A stretch of DNA of 64,000 nt from NCBI GenBank assembly GCA_965116115.1, contig OZ220486.1, positions 3,534,001-3,598,000 on the forward strand. The letters run 5' to 3'. This document shows positions 53,702 to 62,097 of the stretch, piece by piece. Source of the stretch: JAPOXR01 sp965116115. Lineage in GTDB: Bacteria > Pseudomonadota > Alphaproteobacteria > Rhodobacterales > Rhodobacteraceae. The position numbers and the translations under genes were made by a program. Within the stretch, counting starts at the first letter, position 1. Every line of letters begins with the position of its first letter. The notes under the pieces were generated by a model that was given only the letters and a program-made list of their open reading frames with translations, made no database searches and was not told the origin of the DNA.

Positions 53702-54950
53702 CTAGGGCTATCGCTTTTGAGATTCCCAGTTTTCCGGCAACATTCCGGCGGAGCTGATGAGCTTCAGCGCATAGCGGTGATCCCATCCGGCTTTCTTGAG
53801 TTTGCCGCGCATTGACTCAGCCCGCTTGTCCTCCGTGACCCGCGCCAGATTGAGAGACAGCCGCCGCATCACGGCCAGATTTTCGGGCCCGGGTCCGGTC
53901 CGGTTTCGCAGATGGTCTTCATTCATCGTGACATCCAAGATCCAGTGCAGACTGTTCGCTGCCGACCAGTGTTCCCGCACGCCCTTGAGAAAACGCTCCG
54001 GATCCCGCTTCTCGCTCATGATGAAATACCGGGTTTCGGCGCTGCGCTTTCCCTTGATTTCCCGGGTCGAAGAGACGGATCCGACAGCGGCGAGACCCGG
54101 CCATAGGTGCTTTTCCAGCCAGCCGACATCATGGCAGACCGCGGCCCGCCGGGTTTCGATCCGGCCGTGCCCCTTCTCCTTATGCATCTCGGAAAACTGA
54201 ATGTTTTCAATGTTATCAGGGTTCTCCATATACCGTTTCACATCTTTGTGAAGATTGCCCTGATTGCCCTTCAAGGCGAGAATATACTCACCTCCGCCGT
54301 CCTTCACGGCCTCCGATATCGTCCGCTGCGCATGCATCGCGTCAGCCGTCACCGTCCGGCCCCGGATGTCGAGGAACTTCAGAAGCGCGGGGATCGCGGT
54401 GATTTCGTTCGACTTCCCGTCGACCGCGGTCTGCGCGAGAACCAGACGCGTGTCAGAGGCGAAAGCGTGAACGAGATGCAGAGGATGCCGCTTCGAAGCG
54501 TCGGCGAATGACCGGCGCAGAGTCTTGCCGTCAACGGCGATGACGCCGTCCCCGTCTGCTGCTGCCAGACCCTCCGCCCAGCTCTGGGCAAGGCGCGGGA
54601 GAACGACGCCGAGCTCGACCGGATTCAGACTGTTGAACAGGTCGGAAAAGGCGTCGTGACTCGGCGTGCCGTGTTTCAGATCCATGAACTCAAGCAGGAA
54701 TTTCTTCTTGATTTCAGCGAATTCGGTCATATCAGTGCATGTTTCGCCCCCTGATATGACAGTCAGAAGAGCGATCATGAGCATTTCGTGAAGGTCGTGC
54801 CGGATGGCGTTGCTGCACCGGGGATCGGTGATGCCGTTGAAAATATGAGATAAATCAGTCATCTGCTTGCCTCTGTTTGTATTATTGAGACATTGATGGA
54901 ACAAAATGAACTGATCAGCAAACAGAAAAATTCAAAAGCGATAGCCCTAG
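53702..54950 (-). mobile_element. ISAs1 family element, intact
   Basis: Inverted ends CTAGGGCTATCGCTTTT at 53702 and its exact complement ending at 54950, with an 8-bp target duplication GGATATGA (53694-53701 and 54951-54958). The single gene is complete. It is probably the youngest insertion in the window along with the IS4 in dndC. Confidence 0.93.
53708..54862 (-). CDS. ISAs1 family transposase
   Basis: 384 residues from ATG 54862, which follows GAGGCAAGCAG. Family landmarks are all present: an N-terminal DPRCSNAIRHDLHEMLMIAL, the AVDGKTLRRS motif with the first Asp, TADAMHAQRTIS with the second, and HWSAANSLHWILDVTMNEDH with the acidic residue near the end. No internal stop. It should be active. 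Confidence 0.92.
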   Translation of the reverse strand: MTDLSHIFNGITDPRCSNAIRHDLHEMLMIALLTVISGGETCTDMTEFAEIKKKFLLEFMDLKHGTPSHDAFSDLFNSLNPVELGVVLPRLAQSWAEGLAAADGDGVIAVDGKTLRRSFADASKRHPLHLVHAFASDTRLVLAQTAVDGKSNEITAIPALLKFLDIRGRTVTADAMHAQRTISEAVKDGGGEYILALKGNQGNLHKDVKRYMENPDNIENIQFSEMHKEKGHGRIETRRAAVCHDVGWLEKHLWPGLAAVGSVSSTREIKGKRSAETRYFIMSEKRDPERFLKGVREHWSAANSLHWILDVTMNEDHLRNRTGPGPENLAVMRRLSLNLARVTEDKRAESMRGKLKKAGWDHRYALKLISSAGMLPENWESQKR

Positions 54951-55318
54951 GGATATGACACATCTTATCGCCCCGGCCTTTGAACTACCCCGACTGTTCC
55001 GGCTGTCCTGCATCCAGCTCTTGTAGATACTGGGGCAAGCGTGAGTTGCATTGACTCCGAACTAGCTGCCTCTCTGAACCTGCCTATCGTGAACCGCAGG
55101 CCCGTCTCTGGTGTGCATGGGGCACAGGAAGTGAATATGCATTTGGCGCAAATCCATATCCCTGCCCTCCGCCATATCCTTTATGAAGAATTCGCTGGTA
55201 TACACCTGAAAGCCGGAGGCCCGCCACATTCCGCGTTGATAGGACAGGACTTCCTGAAATCCTTCGCGATGACTTACGACGGCCGGACCGGCTCAGTCAT
55301 CATCAGGAAGGAACAAGC

Positions 55319-55930
55319 CTAACTCGTCCGCGCCGCGCCCGGCAGGCCGTTGTCGGCAATGAGGTCCGCATAGCGCAGCCGCTTCCCGGCCATGCCGATA
55401 GCGACTGACTGCATCATGTCCAACGTATCGCGGGGCCGGATGTTGTGCCGCTCGGCGAACTCTCGGACATAGCGGTCAAGGCGCTTCTCGCTGAACTTAT
55501 GGAAGGTGCCCTGATAGCCGCGTTTCAGCATGGCCCGGAACGACTCCATGCCGTTCGTATGCCCATCTCCCGCACGAACTCCTTGGCCGAGTGGTTGACG
55601 GCCTCATGCGTGAACTCCGGCATTCCGCGATAGGTTGCCGCCTCGTCGGTGTAGAGCGTGACACCCGGCGCGACATTGGAACGAACGAAATCCTGCAGCG
55701 CGCTGGCGTCGGTGCGTTCCATGCGCCGTGCCGAAAGGCGGCCCCTTTCCCGGTCTTTCACACCCGCGACGGCCGCCTTGCCCCGTGCCCCTGCCCTTAA
55801 GCTGCTTGCGTTTCGTGTTCGGCATATTCTTCCGCTTCCCGCCCGTTCCCGCCCACATAAGTCTCATCCGCCTCCACCGGCCCGCCGAACAGGGGCCTCC
55901 GATGCCGCTGAACAGCGCGATTCAGAGCGC
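55319..55930 (-). pseudogene. IS1595 family transposase relic
   Basis: Fragments in order on the minus strand: GGPVEADETYVGGNG near 55880, a Lys-rich basic stretch, then VKDRERGRLSARRMERTDAS, VTLYTDEAATYRGMPEFTHE and, in another frame, MESFRAMLKRGYQGTFHKFS to GKRLRYADLIADNGL. These are the three catalytic acid regions and the tail of IS1595 transposases. At least two frameshifts. The 3' end overlaps the protease stop at 55321. The extreme N-terminus is not recognisable. Confidence 0.75.
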
Positions 55931-56493
55931 GTCAGAACCTCGACAGCGCACCGACTGGCGTCCAGATTATGCCGCGCACGGAACGAAAAGCACCTGTTCT
56001 GCGGCGTCTTGACGGACGGCACGAGGGATCTGATTGAGATCGCTATGCAACACTGAATTGCATCATCAAGGCCATCTGGCAGCCTTTCCGGCGGAACCTG
56101 ACTATAGCGGATGCTGCGGTTGCGCCCATTCCGAATTGCTGTCAAAATATCGCAATCCATTATGTATGCCGAATCAAATGGCACACATTTTTCTATCGGT
56201 GGTCAGATTTCGCAAGATGAGCAGGAGTTGACGTTCGCCGACTATGCGCCCGGCTTCACGCACTCTTTCCCGGACAGGGAATCTCCGGGCGGTCTGCTGG
56301 CACCGTACGTCTTGGCGGATGCCGCGGATTTGAGGAAAAATAGATCACGCTGCGGTCGAACCCGGCCGGCTAGCGCGTCTCCGGAACATGCAGCCGGCAT
56401 CCAATACGGCCGGAGGGGCGCGGCGCTGCCGGCCGGGAAACCTGTTGACCGACACGGAAATGACTGCCCGGCAAAATCGGATAGAATATACAT
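55931..56493. other. Intergenic, IS1595 debris and no clear gene
   Basis: The left part may be remains of the IS1595 5' region. 56060-56493 holds no convincing frame. No good promoter for the SDR gene could be picked. Confidence 0.4.
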
Positions 56494-57294
56494 ATGAGTT
56501 TCTCAATTTCAGGAAAAACCGCCATCGTGACCGGCGCCGCGACCGGTGTCGGCTTGGCGATCTCCAGCCATTTCGCGGAACAGGGCGCGAATGTCATGTT
56601 CGCCGATTCGGATGTGAAGAGTCTGAAATCGGAAATGGATCCAAGCAAAGAGAACACCGCCAGCTTCGCCGGCGATTTCAGCGAAAAGCTGTCACGGATC
56701 AACCTGCTGAACGAAACCGTGTCCAGATTCGACCGGGTGGATATCTTGGTCAACGCCGCCCGGCAGGTGACACTGTCAAACGCCGGCAGCGAAAACTCTG
56801 AAGCGCTCGAAGAGATGTTCAAGCAGAATTTCAGACAACATTACAATCTGTCCTGGCTGGCCGCCAGAAAATTCATGGAGCAGGCTAAAAACAGACCGGA
56901 AGGCCATGATTCGATCGGCGCCATCGTCAATATCTCCTCAATAGCGGCTCAGCGGATGGTGCCGGAATTGGTGGAATATTCGGTCAGTTGCGCCGCCCAG
57001 GACCAGCTGACGCGCTCAATGGCCGTCGCGCTCGCGCCTTCCGGGATCCGCGTCAATGCCGTCTCGTTCGGTTCGGTTATGAGCAAGAGCCTTGCCGCGA
57101 AACTCAATTCCTGCCCCGGGCACCGGGACCTGATCGCGAACGCCACTCCGCTCGGGCGGATCGCCGACGCCAAGGACGTGGCATCCGCCGTGCAGTTTCT
57201 GGCTTCTGACAGTTCGAGATTCGTGACCGGCCAGATCCTCACGGTCGACGGCGGGCGCTCGCTGCTTGACCGGTCAACCAGTCCGTATCACTGA
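56494..57294 (+). CDS. SDR family oxidoreductase lacking the usual catalytic Lys
   Basis: 266 residues with a classical SDR layout: TGAATGVG dinucleotide motif near residue 14, ILVNAA in the NNAG position near 85, IVNISSIAAQ with the catalytic Ser, and DGGRSL at the end. The active site normally reads YxxxK; here it is EYSVSCAAQDQL, so the Tyr is present but the Lys is Cys. It may be a non-catalytic or altered-specificity member. Acyl or sugar substrate unknown. The 3' end overlaps the TrcR-like gene by 7 bases, convergently. Confidence 0.8.
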   Translation: MSFSISGKTAIVTGAATGVGLAISSHFAEQGANVMFADSDVKSLKSEMDPSKENTASFAGDFSEKLSRINLLNETVSRFDRVDILVNAARQVTLSNAGSENSEALEEMFKQNFRQHYNLSWLAARKFMEQAKNRPEGHDSIGAIVNISSIAAQRMVPELVEYSVSCAAQDQLTRSMAVALAPSGIRVNAVSFGSVMSKSLAAKLNSCPGHRDLIANATPLGRIADAKDVASAVQFLASDSSRFVTGQILTVDGGRSLLDRSTSPYH

Positions 57295-57962
57295 GGATCG
57301 GAGACATTGCCGCCGCCGAGAGAAAAATCCCCGAGATCAAAAACCGGCGACTGGCTCTTGGGATCCTCCTTCAGCGATTCATCCGTCGTCAGGATCTTTT
57401 TGCCTGTCTCCGGGCTCCCGGCCTCTTGTTGCTTCACCGCGCGCTCACCGGCGATGCGGACCGCACTGTCAAGCTCAATCTGCCCGCACAATCCGAGAGC
57501 CACAGGATCCGTCGGCTGAATATTCGATATATTCCAGTGCGTGCGGTCGCGCACGGCATTGATCGTCGTCTTCGTGGTTCCGATCAGCTTGGAAATCTGA
57601 CCGGTGGTCAGATCCGGATGATTCTTGATCAGCCAGGCAATGGCGGCAGGCCGGTCCTGGCGCTTTGAAAGCGGCGTGTATCTCGGACCCCGCCGTCGCT
57701 CTTCGCCCGCCGCGGCGGGGTTTTCCATCAGCTGCAGATCATAGGCAGGATCCGCCTCCGCCCGCCTGATTTCCTCAGGTTCGAGCTGAAAATTGGTGAT
57801 CGGATCGAGTCCTTGAGTTCCAGGCGCCACTTCGTCATCGGCGATTCCCTGCACTTCAAGTTCGTGCAGGCCGCAGAAAGCGGCGATCTGGCGGAATGTC
57901 AGCGTCGTGTTGTCAACCAGCCATACAGCGGTCGCGGTCGGCATGATCGGCCTGCGTTTCAT
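57288..57962 (-). CDS. DUF1013 protein, TrcR-type cell cycle regulator
   Basis: 224 residues. The N-terminus TATAVWLVDNTTLTFRQIAA runs into FCGLHELEVQGIADDEV and GLDPITNFQLEPEEIRRAEA, the alphaproteobacterial DUF1013 pattern. A helix-turn-helix-like segment lies in the middle (LTTGQISKLIGTTKTTINAV). The family is annotated as the cell cycle transcriptional regulator TrcR, to my recollection. The C-terminal 60 residues are low-complexity. MKRRPI precedes the conserved start at MPTATAV; either ATG could serve. Confidence 0.85.
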   Translation of the reverse strand: MKRRPIMPTATAVWLVDNTTLTFRQIAAFCGLHELEVQGIADDEVAPGTQGLDPITNFQLEPEEIRRAEADPAYDLQLMENPAAAGEERRRGPRYTPLSKRQDRPAAIAWLIKNHPDLTTGQISKLIGTTKTTINAVRDRTHWNISNIQPTDPVALGLCGQIELDSAVRIAGERAVKQQEAGSPETGKKILTTDESLKEDPKSQSPVFDLGDFSLGGGNVSDPQ

Positions 57963-58098
57963 CCTGAGTGGATCCTTTCATGAAGATACGGTCTGACGCT
58001 TGCCGCTCGCTGCGGCCGAGAAAATTGTCTGCGCCCGGAATAATTTCCTTTTAACATCCGGCGGTGAGTTCGGCAATACAGATAAGTCCGGCGCGCGC

Positions 58099-59094
58099 CT
58101 AAATTGTCAGCACGATCTTTCCGATATGTTTCGACGATTCCATGCGCTCGTGCGCTTTGGATGCTTCGGCAAGCGGAAATGACGAGTCCATGACCGGAGC
58201 GATCCGTCCGGCTTCCAGAAGCGGCCAGACTTGCTCCCGCAGCGCCTGAGCGATGTCCGCCTTGGCGAGGTCAGACTGCGGCCGGAGGGTGCTGCCTGTG
58301 ACGGTGAGCCGCCGCATCATGACCGGAGCGAAATTCAGTTCAACTTTCGGCCCCGAGAGAAAGGCGATCTGAACCAGCCTGCCTTCATCCGCCAGACAGC
58401 GGAGATTGCGCGGGATGTATGACCCACCGACCATATCCAGAATGACATCGACTCCTCTCCCGCCCGTCCGGGCGCGGATTTCTTCAACAAAGTCGGCATC
58501 TCGGTAATTGACGCAGTGCCTAGCGCCCAGATCCTCACAGGCCGCGCATTTTTCGCCGCTTCCGGCAGTGGCGTAGACATCCGCGCCGAGCCGTGACGCC
58601 AGCTGTATGGCCGTGGTTCCGATTCCCGATGAACCGCCGTGGACCAGAAACGCCTCGCCCGCCTTCAACCGCCCCCGGACAAAGACGTTGCTCCAGACAG
58701 TGAAAAACGTCTCGCAAAGCGCCGCAGCATGCAGCGGATCCATGCCGGCGGGAACCGGCAGCGCATGATCTTCATGTGTGAGCGCGAATTCGGCGTATCC
58801 ACCGCCGGGCAGCAAGGCCGTGACGAGATCGCCGACCGCCCAACGGGTCACGCCCTCTCCCACTGCGGAGACCTCGCCTGCGGATTCGAGACCGGGCAGA
58901 TCAGATGCGCCCGGCGGCGGTTTGTAGAGTCCGGCGCGCTGCAGGGCATCGGGACGGTTCACGCCCGCCGCGGCATTCCTCAACTGGATCTGGCGGCAGC
59001 CGGGGGCCGGGATTTCGCGCCGGCCCTCGATCAGCGCCTCCGGGCCGCCGGGTTCACCGATTTCAATGACGCGCATGCTTCCGGATGACATCAA
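58099..59094 (-). CDS. NAD(P)H quinone oxidoreductase, PIG3-like
   Basis: 331 residues of the zinc-free medium-chain dehydrogenase group. MRVIEIGEPGGPEALIEG and GVNRPDALQRAGLYKPPPGA open the catalytic domain; FLVHGGSSGIGTTAIQLA is the NADPH-binding loop; the end is KHIGKIVLTI. This is the pattern of the PIG3 family (quinone reduction by single electrons in known members). It overlaps the COQ9 gene by 4 bases, so the two form an operon. Confidence 0.88.
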   Translation of the reverse strand: MMSSGSMRVIEIGEPGGPEALIEGRREIPAPGCRQIQLRNAAAGVNRPDALQRAGLYKPPPGASDLPGLESAGEVSAVGEGVTRWAVGDLVTALLPGGGYAEFALTHEDHALPVPAGMDPLHAAALCETFFTVWSNVFVRGRLKAGEAFLVHGGSSGIGTTAIQLASRLGADVYATAGSGEKCAACEDLGARHCVNYRDADFVEEIRARTGGRGVDVILDMVGGSYIPRNLRCLADEGRLVQIAFLSGPKVELNFAPVMMRRLTVTGSTLRPQSDLAKADIAQALREQVWPLLEAGRIAPVMDSSFPLAEASKAHERMESSKHIGKIVLTI

Positions 59095-59804
59095 CTCTCT
59101 CCGCTTTCGCCCCAGCCCGGATAAGCCCGCTTGTCCGGCGGCCTGCGGATATTGCGGCCCAATTCACCCAATCCGCGCATTAATCCGGCGCAAGCTGGAT
59201 TCTTCCTTGCCCGCGCCTTGAATTCCTCAACCTTCATGACTTCGCCGATGCGGCGGTCAATGAACCGTCGGGTGGCTTCCGATTGCGGACTCGAATCACC
59301 CAGCCAGTACAGCAGTGACGCGCCGTAAACAGCCGAAAGCGTCGCCCGCTTCGTGTACCAGTTGATATCCTGCGAGGAATCCCCGAGACAATTCCATATC
59401 CGGTCCGCGGTTTTCCAGACCGCCGCGGCGCCGTGATGGGAATGAAACGGCGCCGCGAAAAGCGACAAGGCTCTGCGGACCGCTTCCCGTTGCTCAGCGA
59501 CCGCCAGAAACCGGAACTGAACAGCTTGGGACACGCGGTCGCGGAAACGCATCTGAGAAAGATCCGCGGCTTGGAGCATTTCAGCCATGATGTCATCGCC
59601 CTTCCGGCAAAAGGCCAGCGCCAGGTCGAGGCCCTTGTTCGGACAGACAGCGCAGGCATCCTCATAAGTCACGCCGGCGGCCTGTGCGGCGGCGGCGAAT
59701 GCGCTGTCGTTCCAGCCTTCGGCGCCGGCGATCGGCAGCGCCGCGTCCAGAAGTTTTTTAACCAGTTCCGCACGGTCTCCGGCGCTGGGATTCGTGTCCA
59801 TCAT
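59091..59804 (-). CDS. COQ9 family protein (rpsU-divergent)
   Basis: 237 residues. ALPIAGAEGWNDSAFAAAAQ and FCRKGDDIMAEML are in the TetR-like N-terminal part, and INWYTKRATLSAVYGASLLY with the following WLGD is the lipid-binding COQ9 signature. The family supports ubiquinone biosynthesis in eukaryotes and is called rpsU-divergently transcribed protein in bacteria; here rpsU is indeed divergent, at 60282. Gene order therefore confirms the call. Confidence 0.88.
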   Translation of the reverse strand: MMDTNPSAGDRAELVKKLLDAALPIAGAEGWNDSAFAAAAQAAGVTYEDACAVCPNKGLDLALAFCRKGDDIMAEMLQAADLSQMRFRDRVSQAVQFRFLAVAEQREAVRRALSLFAAPFHSHHGAAAVWKTADRIWNCLGDSSQDINWYTKRATLSAVYGASLLYWLGDSSPQSEATRRFIDRRIGEVMKVEEFKARARKNPACAGLMRGLGELGRNIRRPPDKRAYPGWGESGES

Positions 59805-60190
59805 GTTTTCTCCTGCTGCGGATTCAGATCAGCTGTCTGAGCCGGCTGCGGCCCGGATGGTCCCGGGCATGAACTTCCGGGACGGCTCCGGCCTGCGGCT
59901 CTCAAATATCCCCGAAGGCGCTCGCCCGCCGAGTCCGCTCCAGCCGGTAAACGCGATGCCTCTTCGGCCCCGGCGCATTTGAAACCCGCCCTTCGTGATC
60001 CGCAGCCGCACGCGCGGCATATATGGCGGCATATACAGTTGGCCGGGATTTCCGCTGCCGACCGGCATCCTTCATAATTCACTACGCGATGCAGCGTCAA
60101 TCAGGATGACAGCCGGGGCGACGGCGCGGATTTGAACATCCCGCCTGTCTTTCGCAAAGTGACAAAATGGCCCGGCAGGCGCCAAGCCTG
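59805..60190. other. Intergenic between COQ9 and rpsU
   Basis: About 390 bases with no supportable gene before the rpsU promoter region. Apparent frames here lack family features. Confidence 0.4.
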
Positions 60191-60220
60191 TTGGACAATT
60201 CCGGCAACGGCGCCTATATT
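60191..60220 (+). promoter_or_regulatory. Probable rpsU promoter
   Basis: TTGGAC (60191-60196) and TATATT (60215-60220) with an 18-base spacer, 61 bases before the rpsU start. Good match to sigma-70 elements. Confidence 0.5.
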
Positions 60221-60281
60221 CTGAATGCAGAGTCCGGAAACTGGCCGGACGGCTCAACAACTGAAGGAAAATAACTGATAT

Positions 60282-60485
60282 ATGCTGGTTCAAGTTCGCG
60301 ACAACAATGTCGACCAAGCGCTTCGTATCCTGAAGAAAAAACTGCAGCGTGAAGGTGTCTTCCGGGAAATGAAGCTGCGGCAGCATTACGAAAAACCCTC
60401 CCAAAAACGCGCACGGGAAAAGGCTGAAGCCATTCGCCGCGCCCGGAAACTGGCCCGCAAACGGGCCCTCAGAGAAGGGAACTGA
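60282..60485 (+). CDS. rpsU: 30S ribosomal protein S21
   Basis: 67 residues, the family length. VQVRDNNVDQALRILKKKLQ, REMKLRQHYEKPSQKRAREK and a basic Arg/Lys tail are full matches to S21. It is a late-assembly small-subunit protein helping mRNA base-pairing at the start site. It is divergent from the COQ9 gene. GAAGGAAA lies upstream of the ATG with a rather long spacer. Confidence 0.95.
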   Translation: MLVQVRDNNVDQALRILKKKLQREGVFREMKLRQHYEKPSQKRAREKAEAIRRARKLARKRALREGN

Positions 60486-60595
60486 CCGGTCACAGGTTCC
60501 GCTTCTCGGCAAGACCCCGCTCCGGCAAATCCGTCAAAGATCCTCTTGTTCGGCCTTGGAATCGGCTCCCCGCCCGGCTTGACCGGATTCCGGCT

Positions 60596-60730
60596 TCAAC
60601 TGTTGAATATTGCCAGAAAGATGAGAACTGCTAGGGCAGCGACGCATGCCCATGTCGTCAGTTTCAGGAACCCCGCGAAATCGCGCTCATGCTGGGTTAC
60701 GTCCATGGATCCGTGTTCATGCTCGCTCAT
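60596..60730 (-). CDS. aa3-type cytochrome c oxidase subunit IV
   Basis: 44 residues (ATG 60730, TGA 60598-60596). The short charged head SEHEHGSMDVTQHERDFAGF is followed by one hydrophobic helix, LKLTTWACVAALAVLIFLAI, and then the end FNS. This is the size and pattern of the small alphaproteobacterial oxidase subunit (head with H-x3-Y/F-x-x-F/G, one helix). A GGCGGA ribosome site precedes the ATG. It sits apart from other oxidase genes. Confidence 0.8.
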   Translation of the reverse strand: MSEHEHGSMDVTQHERDFAGFLKLTTWACVAALAVLIFLAIFNS

Positions 60731-60811
60731 GAATTCCGCCTATCAACTCTGGCCGGGGCCCCGCAAGTCATTTGAGATCCCAGACTGCCATAACCCTGCC
60801 GCGCTTCCCCG

Positions 60812-61864
60812 TCAACTGTTCCGCCAGATCCATGCGCCGCCGGAGCCTGTCTTCCGAACGGCCTGGCCGGACCGGAGGAGCCGGTTCAGGTGCGCCGTCG
60901 CTTCGACAATCGCCAGTCCATACTCTTTTTCGCCGATCGGGCGCTTAAACAGAATCTCAAGAATATCATGGGCCGTCGCCGGCTCCGACAAGCGATTCCT
61001 GATTCTCTCCAAGGCAGACAGGTGGCTGTCGATCAACTGCCTGAGCCGCAACGGCAGGCCGGTGAACGGCCGTTTGTGGCCGGGAAGCACAAGTTGCCCG
61101 CTGTCGGCGAAATCCAGGAATCTTTCGCAGGAGTCCAGCCATTCCGCCAACGGGTCGGCTTCAGGCTCGGTCGGATAAACACCGATGTTGGGCGTGATGT
61201 CGGCAAGAAACTGGTCTCCGCCGACAACCAGCGGTGAATCGACGCACCAGAAGGTCGCGTGCGACGGGGCGTGCCCGTGCCCGACCCTGACCTGCCAAGT
61301 CCGGCCTCCGAACTTGAGCCGGTCGCCGTCGCGGATCCGGGTGAAACCGACAGGCATCGGCATCACGCAGTCGGAAAAATTGAACGGTCTCCGGGATTTG
61401 TATTTCGCCAGAAGACCGGCCGGCGTGCCGGCGCGCCGGTAGAATTCCACACTCTCCTTGGCCGGCAGGTTCTGCACATCGAGAGTCAGCATCCTGGCCA
61501 TCAGCCACGCCGTCCGCGTCGCCAGTATCTCGGCGCCGAACTGCAACTGGAACCACCCGGCCATGCCGACATGGTCGGGATGATGGTGGGTGAGAATCAC
61601 GCGCCGCACCGGAGAACCGGCCAGCGGGCCGTCCAGGAGCCGCGGCCAGAGCGAACGCGTCTTTCCGGTGTTCATTCCCGTATCCACCAGCGTCCATCCA
61701 TCCGGATCCGAAAACGCGAACACATTAACATGATCAAGGGCCATCGGCAGAGGAAGGCGCAGCCAGAGCACATCGTCTTCTATACGCACCGCATCAGCGC
61801 CGTCGGGCAGACCAGCGAACGGCATCCGAACAGCATCGCCTGCAGGCGCGACAGATTCAAGCAT
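60812..61864 (-). CDS. MBL-fold metallo-hydrolase
   Basis: 350 residues from ATG 61864, with GAGGT upstream; a longer frame upstream looks non-coding. The metal motif is LTHHHPDHVG (HxHxDH), followed by HGHAPSH, GDQFL and LPGHKRPF, in order. The C-terminal 90 residues are a winged-helix-like extension (LSALERIRNRL, EKEYGLAIVEATAHLNRLLR), as in LACTB2/Rv-type hydrolases. Substrate unknown. Confidence 0.85.
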   Translation of the reverse strand: MLESVAPAGDAVRMPFAGLPDGADAVRIEDDVLWLRLPLPMALDHVNVFAFSDPDGWTLVDTGMNTGKTRSLWPRLLDGPLAGSPVRRVILTHHHPDHVGMAGWFQLQFGAEILATRTAWLMARMLTLDVQNLPAKESVEFYRRAGTPAGLLAKYKSRRPFNFSDCVMPMPVGFTRIRDGDRLKFGGRTWQVRVGHGHAPSHATFWCVDSPLVVGGDQFLADITPNIGVYPTEPEADPLAEWLDSCERFLDFADSGQLVLPGHKRPFTGLPLRLRQLIDSHLSALERIRNRLSEPATAHDILEILFKRPIGEKEYGLAIVEATAHLNRLLRSGQAVRKTGSGGAWIWRNS

Positions 61865-62097
61865 GGCCACCTCATTCACTGATCCGGGACGTCGGAAATG
61901 CGGTGCGCTTAACAGCCGGACGGAAGAAAACGCAAGATGCCGGGAATAGTTTCCTCCGCGGTCCGGAATCCCGGCGGAATTGGACGACAAACCCGCTGAG
62001 CGGCTCATCCTCATTATTACTATTCCAGCCTCAGGCGAGCGGCGCCGTTGCTCCGCGCACCCGTCAGCCGCGCCGCCGGCGCCAGATGCGCGTGATG

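Larger units (their letters stand above)
53595..55321 (+). pseudogene. Retropepsin-like aspartic protease gene, split by ISAs1
   Basis: The 5' part (MLEVQCGPMPEGAQSSLAAE and following) ends at the IS; after it (from 54959) the same frame reads TSYRPGL, a TGA stop (54981-54983), then TTPTVPAVLHPALVDTGAS with the catalytic D-T-G and later LIGQDFLKSF, the second conserved motif of bacterial retropepsins. So it has two lesions: the 1249-base insert and the stop. The frame from the DTG region to the TAA at 55321 is otherwise open. Confidence 0.75.
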
